From NCBI GenBank assembly GCA_021234155.1, contig JAJEKV010000091.1:3107501-3171500 (forward strand): DNA of 64,000 nt, written 5' to 3'. The DNA comes from Isoetes taiwanensis (taxonomy: Eukaryota > Streptophyta > Lycopodiopsida > Isoetales > Isoetaceae). The translations under genes were made by a program, and so were the position numbers. Positions 9,341 through 19,715 of the stretch are shown in pieces (positions within the stretch are counted from its first letter, which is position 1; the number at the start of each line of letters is the position of its first letter). The notes under the pieces were generated by a model, which was not told the origin of the DNA, did not search any database, and saw only the letters and a program-made list of their open reading frames with translations.

Positions 9341-10335
9341 TTCGAGAAGGGCTTGGAATCTGTGGGGGGCTTTGGGAAGATAGTCTTGGGAGAGATGGGA
9401 GTTTGCAAGCAGTATCTCGAGAGAGGCAAGAAGCATCCGTTATCACAGTACATCTTGGGAAGGCGCCATTGTATGGAGCTCCAGCGCCATTTGGGAGCTT
9501 TGCATTTGGATCGGAAGAGTTAGGTTGGGGTTTTTGAGATTCTTCACGAGGCCATAGCCGGCTATCTTCCTGAGCCATAGCCGGCCTTCCTTTTCGGTCC
9601 TTGTTGCTCAAATGGATAAAGACAAATTAATCCGCGATTCCGGTATTGGCGGATGAAGATTGAGCGGAGGAACCAACGACCCGGGTGGCGGCAAAGCCCC
9701 TAACATGGATCTGCGGCCCTACAAAAGCGAGGGAAAAGGGCATGGGCATTCATCGGCAAAAAGGGCATGGGTTACGCAAATCCGGCTTTCAATCCGGTTT
9801 TCAATCGGGTCTTTGGATTACGTGTTTTGGAGTGCGTGGGGCAAGATGCATAGAGCGGGAATTAGAAAGCGAGGAGGAATTAGGGGCGGAAGCGAGGGAG
9901 GAATTAGTGGATTCGGCGGATCTTGGGAAAGCGAGAGTGAAGAGAGCGGATTTGGCGGTGCATTTGTTTCTTGCAGGCCCTCCCATTAACGAGATGTTTC
10001 ATCGTTATGCCCTTCTTTGCATCTTCCGTTGTCTCGAATGTCCCTAGCCATACCCTCGTTTTCTGTCACATTTTTTTCACATACCACTGTTAATCATACG
10101 CATTTTTTTACGAGATCCCATGGTTAATCCGGCATTTTTACGCCTTCATCCACATTTTACATATCATCTCCATTCGGTTACATTTTGCATAGAACACATA
10201 CATCTTGCATCTTTGCTTCTGTTCAATCGGGTTTTTTTTTTTTTTTTTGGGCTCCCGGAGTCCCGGTTTTATCTTGTTCTTGCTTGAAAATACCCTGTTC
10301 CTTGTTTTTTTTCTTGCTTTAAAGTGGCCATGGCA
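9341..10335. other. Unassigned stretch right of element A
   Basis: This is relatively GC-rich up to about 10040, then AT-rich. Short overlapping ORFs occur on both strands (for example 9685-10047 plus), but no motif, domain or codon pattern supports them. A short repeated 'CCATAGCCGGC' appears twice near 9551-9584. A run of about 17 T lies near 10232-10248. I see no gene here. Confidence 0.4.
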
Positions 10336-10367
10336 TTGCCAATATTGGCAAGGGGTTCAAATCCCCA
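10336..10367. repeat. 16-bp perfect palindrome beside a B-box-like sequence
   Basis: TTGCCAATATTGGCAA (10336-10351) is a perfect palindrome. It is followed two bases later by GGGTTCAAATCCCC, which matches the Pol III internal B box and tRNA T-loop. No A box or cloverleaf is evident, so this is not called a tRNA gene. It could be the relic of a tRNA or SINE. Confidence 0.5.
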
Positions 10368-10569
10368 TCCATAAAAATTCTGGGGGCAGTGCATAGAATA
10401 ACAATGGACGGGCACACAAAAATGGAGTAGCACAACTTTATTATTTTCTTCCAATTCAATCCACCACCTTTGCTTTTGCAAGCAAATGTAGCAAGCAAAT
10501 TAAGTTATACTTTGAGAATCTGCCGCTCATCTGCAGGAAATTGAAAATGGCAAACATTGGGCTTCTCCA

Positions 10570-10850
10570 GGTGATTCCTTCCCGAAGAATAGTATGCGGT
10601 GATTCCATCTGACGGAATAGCAATGTTGTGATTATGTCTGGTGGGATACGTGAAGTGGTGATTCCATCTCGCGGAATCGAGGGGCGTTAAATGATTCCAT
10701 CTGGCGGAATAGCATGGTTGTGATTAAGTGTAAAGCGAATAACAAGGTGGTTCGTGATTCCTTGGGGGAATACATTTTTGGGGGTGATTAAAGATGCGGT
10801 GGAATAACTTGGGGAGATTCCATCGCAAGGGAGAATTATGGGTGTGATAC
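10570..10850. repeat. Array of imperfect hairpins GATTCCATCT-GCGGAAT
   Basis: At least six variants of GTGATTCCATCTGGCGGAATAG occur at about 10573, 10599, 10662, 10691, 10757 and 10820. Each has GATTCC and GGAAT(C/A) as short inverted arms, so each unit can fold. Spacing is irregular (26-65 bp). The intervals contain recurring 'TTGTGATTA' pieces. No coding is supported. Confidence 0.65.
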
Positions 10851-10859
10851 CACCAGGAA

Positions 10860-12451
10860 GGTATATATTGCACGAAAGTAACCTGTCGGTAGGGCGAAAG
10901 CAGGGGCCTGCAGTGCGGATAGCGGGGTTTGCGAGCTTGGTGATTGCGGGAGGGAATATCTTGCGATGGAATCACAATAAGCTGGGGTAAGAATATTTTC
11001 ACCGTCGGGGAACCATATGGATTTTTAAGCTGAAAAGGCGTCATTTTAGTGGCGCTAATAAATCTCTTAGCTATGGAAAGTGGTATTTAATATCAAATCT
11101 ATTAAAACCTTAGCTAAAGGAGCCTTAGTTAGATAATGTTTGGAGGGCTGCCGTATGAGACAAGGGCACGCCATCAATGTGACATAATTATGGAGTTAGC
11201 TAATTTGATTTCGGATAAATTGCGGCCATGGGCAACCAAACAAAGGAAATGTCATCGAGAAAAACATCCCTCCATCTTTTTATTTTCAAACAATTTGTTG
11301 TTTTTTGATTGCTATGTTGGTTTTGAGAGTCACTATACCAAGGGATTTTAGGACATTCTAGAATGCCCTGGACCTTTGGGCCTTAATGTTCTAGTGTGTT
11401 CGATAGGGCCCTAGAACATTGTCTCTTTCTTGTTGCACAACAAATCTTTGCACAAAGATCACACTTGATATTTAATGGTTTTATGATAAGATCGGCGGTT
11501 CATTTCATGCGGTTATTTGTGCCCATGGGCTGGCCTTATTTGCTACAATAGGAGCCATGATAATTTGTTATCATGCCATTTAATGCATTTGATTTTAGCA
11601 AACAAGCTGAGCTCTAACGTAATAATGGCAAACCTCAAATTTTGGATTCACTGCGGTTTTTTCTTTCTACAGTCTGCATGTTCCTTCTTTCCACAGTCCG
11701 CCTATTACATGCAGGTATACATACTTTTGCAATGTGCATCTTAGAAGTTTAACAGATTAATTTTACTTTGGCTTAAATTGCAATCACTATTCACATTTTG
11801 AGTATGTATTGAAACCGAAGCTAAACCTCCAACTGCGCAGGAGCAGAGCAAACTGGCTCAGTCAAGAGGCTTCGCTGGAATTTGAAGATTTGATCAGAAT
11901 GTTTTAAGCCCGACCGGTATAGTAATTTTTGATCCTTATTCCCAATTGTGAGCTCAAGCTGCTTTGCTCTAATTTGCAGGTCTGATACTAGTTTTAGATG
12001 CTACAATTTGCTTTTAAATATCCATCCAAATGGTCACACAACAGTGGGATACACAACATTGGATTTGCAACTCCATTTGGAGTTACAATCTGCACATTTT
12101 TGTTGCAGCCATCGCCAAACAATAGGCATTCATGTTGTTTCCACATCAATCATAACAGGTCCATAGGTCAGCTTTAGCATATAGTTGTTATGTCTAGCAA
12201 TTAATAATTAATAAGGAAGATGAAATCTCTGGTAAAGTGAGAAATTGTTAGGTAGTTGAGTTATGATGTGGTGCTATATATGATGTTATAGCGTTAAGCA
12301 AATGAGAAGTAAATCTTGGTTTGGCAACAATAGGTATTCCATGATAAGAGGACACTAGTCTATAAAATACAAAGGTGGAATTGCAAAACAGGGAACATGC
12401 TAAAACATTGCATGTGGAAATGTGGGATTGTTGCATATGGAAGCAGGGGAA
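10860..12451. other. Stretch without recognisable genes
   Basis: AT-rich sequence with only short scattered ORFs of no recognisable content. I see no LTR ends, coding motifs or RNA gene. Confidence 0.4.
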
Positions 12452-13075
12452 CACATTGCATATAGAAACAGAGTACAATTGAAAGAATTTTTTATAGGAG
12501 GATATATATATATATATCACAAGGGGGGTGTTGTTGTCATAATGGGGCATGAACATTGGTTGTTTTAAAAGGGTATGCGCATATGGAATGGGGTACAAAT
12601 GAAGAAATTTTTAAGTAAGGGGATATCAAATTACAAAATCACAAAAGGGGGATTGTTAAGGAAAAGGGGTATGAATAGTGGTTGCAAGAAATGGGGTACG
12701 AATATTGCATATGTAGAAATGGGGTACAAATTAAGAAAGTTTTGAGTAAGGGGATATGAAACTACAAAATTATAAAAGGGGGATTGTTGAGGAAAGGGGT
12801 ATGAATATTGGTTGCAAGACATGGGGTACGAATATTGCATATGTCGAAATGGGGTACAAATATAGAAATATTCAAGTAAGGGGATATTAAACTACAAAAT
12901 CACAAAGGAAGGAAGGAAGGAAGGAAGGAAGGAAGGGAGATTGTTGTTAGAAAAGGATATGAACATTAATTGTAAGAAATGGGGTATGAACATTGCATAT
13001 GGCAATGGGGGATATAAAAAAAACTTCAAATAAGAGGATACTAATCTATAAAATCACAGAGGGGGGAATGTGGTC
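12452..13075. repeat. Minisatellite, about five units of 120-160 bp
   Basis: Units begin near 12452, 12575, 12710, 12834 and 12993 with ATTGCATATG or ATGCGCATATG. They continue with 'GAAATGGGGTACAAAT', 'AAGTAAGGGGATAT', 'CTACAAAATCACAAA' and 'GGGGTATGAA'. Units 2-4 are the most alike, and the outer ones are diverged. A (GGAA)n microsatellite has expanded inside unit 4, and a (TA)n run lies in unit 1. ORFs across it are by-products of the repeat. Confidence 0.8.
12906..12938. repeat. (GGAA)n microsatellite
   Basis: About seven to eight tandem GGAA units sit within the fourth unit of the minisatellite at 12452-13075, at the position where sister units read CACAAAAGGGGGATT. Confidence 0.9.
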
Positions 13076-14860
13076 AAATATCCCGTTTCTGAAAATCATT
13101 GCTATTCCACGAAAAGGGGGGTTTTGAGGGGGTTTTTACGGGGGATTTTAAGGAGGATGTGGTCATCATTTTTTATGTGATCCACAGCATCACCAAAATG
13201 CCAAATGTCATCCACATCATCATCAAAGTACATCCACCTTACCGTACACGTGTCACCCACCTTATCACCACATTACAAAAAGTTTTGACTAGAGAAAAGT
13301 TCTTTTGCCATCTTGCTTGCCACATCATCATCCCATTGTGCCATGTCATCACCTATTTGCCACATCATCAAATTTGGCCCATTTTTGTACCAAAAATCAA
13401 GATTCTCCTTTTGCAAAAAGATTCTTCAATCATGAAGAGCATCAAAAAAAATTCCATGCGGAAAAAAGAATTTTCCAAAAAGACCTTGTTATGACCTTCA
13501 AATTTCATTTCTTGTGAACCGTGCCATATTTGAAAAGATAAAAAAAATTCCTATCTACCCCCTCCCTTGGCCTAGTCAGTCATTTCCTCCCATCATCCCG
13601 GGTGTGGGGTGGCAACGGGCCAGAACCCACATGGAGGCAGCACGTAATTTTATAATTCCACTTGGATTGTTTGTTATATGACATGGGCTTCCCATTTGAA
13701 TTTGGCATGTGGAATATTTCAACGAATTTTCAAGAACCCTAATCCGGGTCCGGCCAAGATCCGACCTTTTTGGCTCAATCGTAGGTTAATCATTATTATT
13801 TTGGCCCGATTTATCCTCCTACATGTTAAGAAACAAAAATTTAAGATAAAAGACAAACAAAAAATGGGTTTTGCCAAGAACAAATTAGAGCAGGGGATTT
13901 TGAAAAGGGAATTTTGGGTTCAGAAGAATTTTTGAGGACTTTGGGCGACGAAATCGACTGGATTACCTTTGATGCATGCCGGATTGATCTCTAAATGCTT
14001 GAATCTGCCTTCCTTGCTTTAAAAACTTGGATTATTGAGGCAAAATCATTGAAGATTCTTATTTTATTTGCATTTGAACACCGTGCCCAAGACTTGAAAG
14101 CTTGGGATCAACCAAATTCGGTTGTATGATGTTACGATTCAATGAAAATCCACAACTTGGTAATAACTATGCAATTTCTACATGCTAAGATAACTAAAAG
14201 AGAAAAAAAATTGCTAAGAGAAAAAGCTAAGGTAAAACAATTTGAGTTCTTTTCTTCCGGAAGTTCATTTGAGTACATTTGCATCATTAGATGTTGTAAT
14301 ATTACACAAAAAAAAAAAAAAACTAGTATTTATCAGATTTGCATATGTTATCATTAGTTCGTCAAAATAAAATCGCATTAGCTAATAGTAGAGACTCGGG
14401 CTTGTACACACATCTTTGCATGTAGGAAAGACATCCTTCGAGAATATTCAGAAAATACTTAAAAAAGGGTAAAGATTTAGAGAATTTTGAGGGATCAAAG
14501 TTCATGGCATCTTTTTTATGCAAAACATACTCTTTTGGGGCAAATCAGTACTGTTTGCACATAAAACTCTTGATGCACTTCACTTTTCGGATCATCGAGT
14601 TGTCGGGAAGTATCGAGAGGTAATAACAGGTCGATCAAACTCAATTTACAAACATTTGCTTCTTTGGTTCTTGCATTCTGACAGTATTATTTCCAAAAAT
14701 CTAATTTTCTGAGCATATTTGCATGATTTTTCGGCAAACAACTTGATGCACCTTGCATGCAGTCTGTCAGAGATAGTACAAAGTGTCAGAATTGAAAAAG
14801 GTTGTGTATCTTTTCATGTACAAATTTTGGCTTGCTGCGAGGGGTATTGACCAAATTTTG
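13076..14860. other. Stretch without recognisable genes, with CATCATC-rich tract
   Basis: 13160-13400 is rich in CCACATCATC-type strings. It resembles, in reverse complement, the GATGATG-rich part of the LTR at 43600-43800, so it may be an LTR remnant. The rest is AT-rich, with a run of about 14 A near 14309. The pol fragment of element B begins near 14863. No gene is supported. Confidence 0.35.
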
Positions 14861-14862
14861 AC

Positions 14863-15995
14863 TTGGTTAGGATTGCAAATACGTTCAGATATGGGGACTC
14901 TCATCTGATTTCTAGGCAAGCTTCAGGAGAATATCAAACCAAAAATGCAGGCATGAAAGCCTTGAAGAATCAGGCTATGGGTGTACTTTCAAGCTTTGCC
15001 TCATGGGAGATCACTCACATTCCAAGAGACACAATTGGAAGGCTGATGCTTTGTGCAGGGATACTTGATGTCACACCTATCTGTGGGAGCTATCCTAGAA
15101 GAAGAGCTTGAAGAAAAGAGGCCAAAGCATTATGCCCTATTACGGTCATAAATGCATTGGAAGAGGAACAAACTCGAGAGAGTACCACCACAAAAAAGGG
15201 TAAATAAAGAACGTTATTTGTAGATCTATTTGATACTCAAGACCAAGAGGAGATTACAAGTTTTTTTGAGAATAGAGGAGATGTCTTTGCTTGGAATTAT
15301 TCAGAATTCAACGGCATTAAAGAAGAGGTATGTCAATTTGATATTAGGATAAAGAAGAATGCAAACCTGGTTTTCAAAAATTGAGAAGGATCAATGCCTC
15401 ACTTATGGGATTAATCAAAGAAGAGTTGCATAAGTTGTTGGATGCATGTGTCATAATAGAGATCATCAACCTTGAACGGGTGTCTTATATTGTACCAGTA
15501 GAGAAAAAGAGTGGAGCCTTGAGAATCTGTATAGATTGTAGGGATTTCAATAAAGGTATCATTAAGGGTTGCTACCCTTTGCCATTTCTAGAGGAAATTT
15601 TATATGTTGTGGCGGAAAAGTTATGTATTCATTTTTGGATGTTTTTTCGGATTTTAACCAGATAAGCATTAAGGAGGAAGATCAGCCAAAAACTTATTTT
15701 ATCACTCCTTGAGGCACTTATGCCATAAAAAGATGCCTTTTGGTTTGATGAATGCATCAGTCACTTTCGAAAGAGCTATGGATGTTATTTTCAGTTCCAT
15801 GTCAGCCAAGGAATTCAGAGTGTTCTTGGATGATTTATGCTTAGGTTCTTGCTTCATTAACCATTTGGAATTGCTCGAGAAGGTTTGCTCTTTATGGAGA
15901 AATTCTGCAGTCAATCTTAATCCTAAGAAAAGCATATTCTTTGCATCCAAAGGGCAGTTGCTAGAACATGAAGTATTGAACAAAGGAATCCATCC
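14863..15995 (+). pseudogene. Element B: aRNH-RT fragment of the A family
   Basis: The fragment starts inside the extra RNase H ('YGDSHLISRQASGEYQTKN', then 'SSFASWEITHIPRD') and runs through the linker ('FFENRGDVFAWNYSEFNGI') into RT. It contains 'VSYIVPVEKKSGALRICID', the catalytic 'VFLDDLCLGS' near 15821-15850 and 'GQLLEHEVLNKGI'. It stops near 15990. Frames shift several times. Both ends are cut: the left inside aRNH, the right just past the RT palm next to the LINE at 16010. The domain order aRNH then RT matches A, C, D and H. It is more diverged than D is from A. Confidence 0.8.
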
Positions 15996-16009
15996 ATTGC
16001 TTGTTTTTA

Positions 16010-17480
16010 TTTGACTCGGCCCATTCTGTGGTTCGTATTTCTATCACTTTGCTATACCATTTGGCATTCCACTACTTAGCATAATGGTTCTGTAATTGTT
16101 TGGAGTGAGTGGGTCGGCCTCTTTTAGTAGAGGAATTACCTTATTGCACTGCCAGCTTGCTGGGAGTCCCTCCTTGAGTACTGCGTTGAATATCCTATCT
16201 ATGGCTGACACTAGGCTTTGCCCTCCTGCTTTGAATATGTCAGTCGCAAACCCTAGAAGGTCCAGTCCTTATTGTTGCTTAACTGGTAAAATGCTCTTTC
16301 TATTTCCTCTGTTGTGAATGTTTCCTCAATGTGTCCCTTCGAAACAATTATCCGGTCTGTTCCTGCCCTGTACAACTTGTTCAAATGCTCTTTCCATATT
16401 CTTTGGTCAATTATTCTAGTACCATTCTACGTCCTCTTAACCACTTTCTAGAAGTCTCTTGGATGTTTCTTTATCTGGCATACTTTCCTTTCGTACTTGA
16501 TGTATACCCCATCAAATTCTTTGTATCTCTCAGTTCCTTTCCATAAATTTGCCTCCTTTCTTGCTTTCACACATTTCTGATCGTACGACTTCGGCCTTCT
16601 TAGTCTGTTCCTCTGATTCTCTGTTCCTTTTGGTTTTGATCATACATTAAAGTGCATGCATTTGTCAGAATCTCGTCCAGCATATCGTAGAGTCTCTCCC
16701 TTTCCAATCGGCCTTTGTTATTATGGTTTCCACAGTGTCCCTGAATTCTTCCATCTTATTTGAGTTAGTTTATACCATATTTTCATATCATCGTTTACAT
16801 TCTGTTGTCGTGGTACTTGGATTATGACCATAATTCTGATCGGCTTATGCGTCTTCCTTGCTCCTACTAGCCACTCTAATAATTTAATGTTCCTGATTGT
16901 TTCCTTGCATTGTGGGTCTACTATAACATAATCCACTATACTTTTTCTTGCATATGTTTGGCATGCGTATCCTCCCGAACCTCTCCATTTCCTAACTACC
17001 ATTCACTATTATCATTTCTGCCCCTGTGCACACGTCTACTAACATTCTCCCACAATGCGCCTATTTTTTAAACAATCCAATATACTCTTCAACAATCCCT
17101 TCATCCACTTCTGTTGGTGTTATTATCTTAGTCTTATTAATCGTATTTATTTGCACTACAATGTTTTCTCCTTCTGACCCTGCTTCTACTATCTTGCTAT
17201 CTAAAATTATGCTTTATAGTATATAACATGCTACCCCTGTTGTGCCTCTCTCTCTCATCTCCTTTTTCCATTTCCAAGCCGTCATAAGAGTGTACCCTTC
17301 TATCTCCGGCAACCTCTTCTCCTGCTATTCCCATGTCTCTGCAAGGTAGACTACTTCATCCCCTTCAAACATTGATAGACCCTCACCGCCATTTCCAAGG
17401 GTAGCTGCTACAGTTCCAGTATCTCACTTTAAGTTCCTGATTTCCCTGCATTTGCCCTTGCTTCCTGTTGAAGGTGTTCC
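16010..17480 (-). pseudogene. LINE-type retrotransposon fragment: endonuclease and start of RT
   Basis: Read from 17480 leftwards, the minus strand shows an AP-type endonuclease. It has 'VYLAETWE', 'LPEIEGYTLMTAWKW' and 'GTTGVACYI' early, and 'KSIVDYVIVD' near 16940, matching the late endonuclease box that precedes the SDH motif. A linker leads to the first RT blocks, 'FKAGGQSLVSAIDRIFNAVL' and 'LPASWQCNKVIPLLKEADP' with 'NNYRTI' (about 16240-16090). The RT palm and 3' end are absent, so the element is truncated near 16010 beside element B. There are several stops and frameshifts. Such elements nick DNA and prime reverse transcription at the cut. The clade cannot be named from this part. Confidence 0.65.
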
Positions 17481-17689
17481 TGGAAAACCTTCAACCTCAA
17501 TGGTTTATCCAGGTTGCTTAAGGCAACCACTCTGTGCAAGGAAATATCAATAACAAAGCCTGAATACAAGATTAGTACTGCTTTCCCAAATCAGAAAAAA
17601 CGACTGTTGTTCATGAAGGAAAATCCCTATCAGATATAAGCTTGAATGGGATGCCAAATCTTGCATAAATTTTCTGATGGAGGAATCTA

Positions 17690-17786
17690 GCAGTAGTAAT
17701 GTTGACTACCAAGCTCTTCAAACTTTGACCTAGCTAGTCTTAAAGCATAGACCAAATAATTAGTATGTTGCCCTTTGGGGGCAACA
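17690..17786 (-). repeat. Start of an A-family LTR, minus strand
   Basis: Reading leftwards from 17786, the sequence begins TGTTGCC with the same terminal hairpin as the A-family LTRs. It continues with 'TACTAATTATTTGG', 'TAGGTCAAAGTTTGAAG' and 'AGCTTGGTAGTCAACATT', matching the LTR of element C (55947 onward). Only about 100 bp is preserved. Confidence 0.6.
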
Positions 17787-18385
17787 AGTAATCGAGGTGT
17801 TTGGCTATTTTAAAACTATAAAAATTCGATAGTCATTGAGATTTCCCCTTCAAGCCCGCCTTTTAAAAATCCATAGATCCCAAACTGCTCATTAAAAAAT
17901 CTGAGATTTTGTCATGTGCATACCTTCCTATACATCTTGCCTTGGTCCAAGTTTCATTAATTTAGGCTCTTTCTATCTCAAGTTTCTGATTCCCAAAGTT
18001 GGATGTCCCAAAATTGTCAAATTTTTACGATCACGCTCATTGAACATTGTTTGTTTCAAGTCCGATCGCTTAAGAATCCATAGTAACCTAAGGAAGTATC
18101 CAGAAATCTTGAAATTAAATTCGGTAATGTCGTGCTACTCTTCTCTCACCATTCCAAGTTTGAAAATATTTCCTTTGCATGGATCTCAAGATATGGATGG
18201 ATATGCAAACTTGGCATTTCAAAATTGTCAAAATTTAGGAGACAATTGAACTTTTTGCAGTTTGCTCCATTCTAATCCATCTTTTGCTTTGAGGATTGAT
18301 CACCCTAAGTGATCTGGAGGTCCTGACCAATCCTATGATAGGCACTTTCATGAGGTTGGCTTGATAGCCAGGATTTAAGTCAACA
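17787..18385 (+). repeat. 3' part of a diverged LTR preceding gag of element E
   Basis: The right end contains 'GATCACCCTAAGTGATCTGG', then 'AGGTCCTGACC', and closes with 'AAGTCAACA', the same LTR end as in A, C and D. A PBS-like 'TGGAGGTCCCACGGAGATCC' follows at 18389. Its left end meets a minus-strand LTR start at 17786, so two LTR pieces lie head to head. Confidence 0.55.
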
Positions 18386-18507
18386 TTCTGGAGGTCCCAC
18401 GGAGATCCTTTCTTGGTAGAGTTTCTTGTGGCTATTGGGAAACTAATGTATATTCCTGAAGTTTAGCATGTTCTTGATGGTCTTTGAGCATCTAAAGTTT
18501 TGATAAT

Positions 18508-18900
18508 ATGATGGAGCAAGCTGCTCAAGGAGAAAAGGTTGCAGGAGCCCCAATTCCCATACAAGTTGACGTGCTTTCCAATTTCAACGCCTTTATCATG
18601 GTCTTGAAGAACCTAAGCTTTATCTCCGTAGATTTGAAGATTATTTTGTTGATTATGATAAGAGAAGAGGAGAAGTTGTTGTATTTGGAAAGTCCATGAA
18701 GGATGAAGCAAGCCATTGGTTAGACTACTAAAAGAGTTGCAAAGTGCATGAATGGGATGAACTTAAAAGGAACTTGATCAAGAGAATTGGGAACATCACA
18801 CAAGAGAGAAGGCAACTCAACAGGTTGCCAACAATTGTCTTGAAGAAAAATGAATGGAAAGATTCTATGCTTACATGCTCAAGGGCAAAAGGCCGAAGTA
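18508..18900 (+). pseudogene. gag of element E, diverged relative of A
   Basis: The ATG at 18508, 120 bases after the PBS, opens 'MMEQAAQGEKVAGAPIPIQV'. Across frames the gag core follows: 'DYDKRRGEEVVVFGKS', 'MKDEASHW' and, at 18744, 'HEWDELKRNLIKRIGNI', which corresponds to WDELVKKFLDRFGK in A. The layout (LTR end, PBS, gag) matches A, but the protein is clearly more distant. Frames break several times within 350 bp. No zinc knuckle is evident. Confidence 0.55.
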
Positions 18901-18922
18901 GAATGGCCTATTCTTCATTTGC

Positions 18923-19715
18923 TTGTTTACTTTATGTATGGTTTACGATCACATTTCAAAGTTTAGAAGAAAATGCTCAAATGCTTTCATAGAGATATGT
19001 TCCATTCTATACAAAAAGCTTGAAAAAGCCATGGAAATAGATGATCTTTTGATATATCTTTCAAAGCTTGATGTTTATGAGCAGCCTCTTCACACTAACT
19101 CTCTCATATGTGAAAGAAAGATGAGCTCAAATCAAAGGAAAACCTTGGAGGAGAAAATGGAAGAAGATGAGGTATGCTTAGATGCTAGTATGTCTCTCTT
19201 TTCTTGCAATCATGAAAACTTATAGCAAAAATCAGTGATGACAATAAGTAAATCAGGACTTGAATACCATTTTCGAATCTGATTTGGAGGAGTTAGAGCA
19301 TGTTAGCAGTCATATTAATCCAAGATTTGCATGTTTTGAAGATGGCTCGCATAAGACCAACTACAACAACTTGAAGAATGCACATGTATCAGAGGTTTTG
19401 GATGCTAATGGGGTAAGTTTTATCACATCCCACATGGTTGAAAACTTTGAGCATGTTCTTGCATGATGTTATTGAGTTTGAGTTTGAGCAGCGAAGTAGT
19501 TTTGTCATGATAAAGAGAATGATAGATGCATGAGCAGCCCTGAGTTTGAGACTTTTCATGCATGTGAAGAATTTTTGGATGATGAAGAACCATTATTGTG
19601 TGAATTAGAAGTGGAAGACATGGATATTTTTGCATTTGAGCACTCTAGGGATATGTTACATGCCCTTGAATCTAGTGATAGTTGTGGCAACAACCCTCTC
19701 TATGAGATATCTTGA
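18923..19715 (+). pseudogene. Acidic ORFs downstream of gag E, unrecognised
   Basis: Three successive open stretches (18923-19225, 19260-19466, 19530-19715) encode acidic, Glu/Asp- and His-rich sequence with repeating flavour: 'MVENFEHVLA', 'FETFHACEEFLDDEEPLL' and 'MDIFAFEHSRDML'. This stands where zinc knuckle and protease would be expected, yet no protease, RT or integrase motif is visible up to 21100. I do not recognise the family. Element E may be a non-autonomous derivative, or its pol may have been replaced. Confidence 0.35.

Noticed and set aside
9237-10047. Overlapping ORFs of 90-124 codons on both strands
   Set aside because: They overlap on opposite strands in GC-rich sequence, with no domain or consistent codon pattern.
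10320-10375. Possible tRNA gene around the GGGTTCAAATCCCC box
   Set aside because: Only the T-arm-like box fits; no A box, anticodon arm or matching acceptor stem is present.
12452-13075. CRISPR-like repeat array
   Set aside because: The repeats are long, contiguous and degenerate without spacers, in a plant nuclear context.
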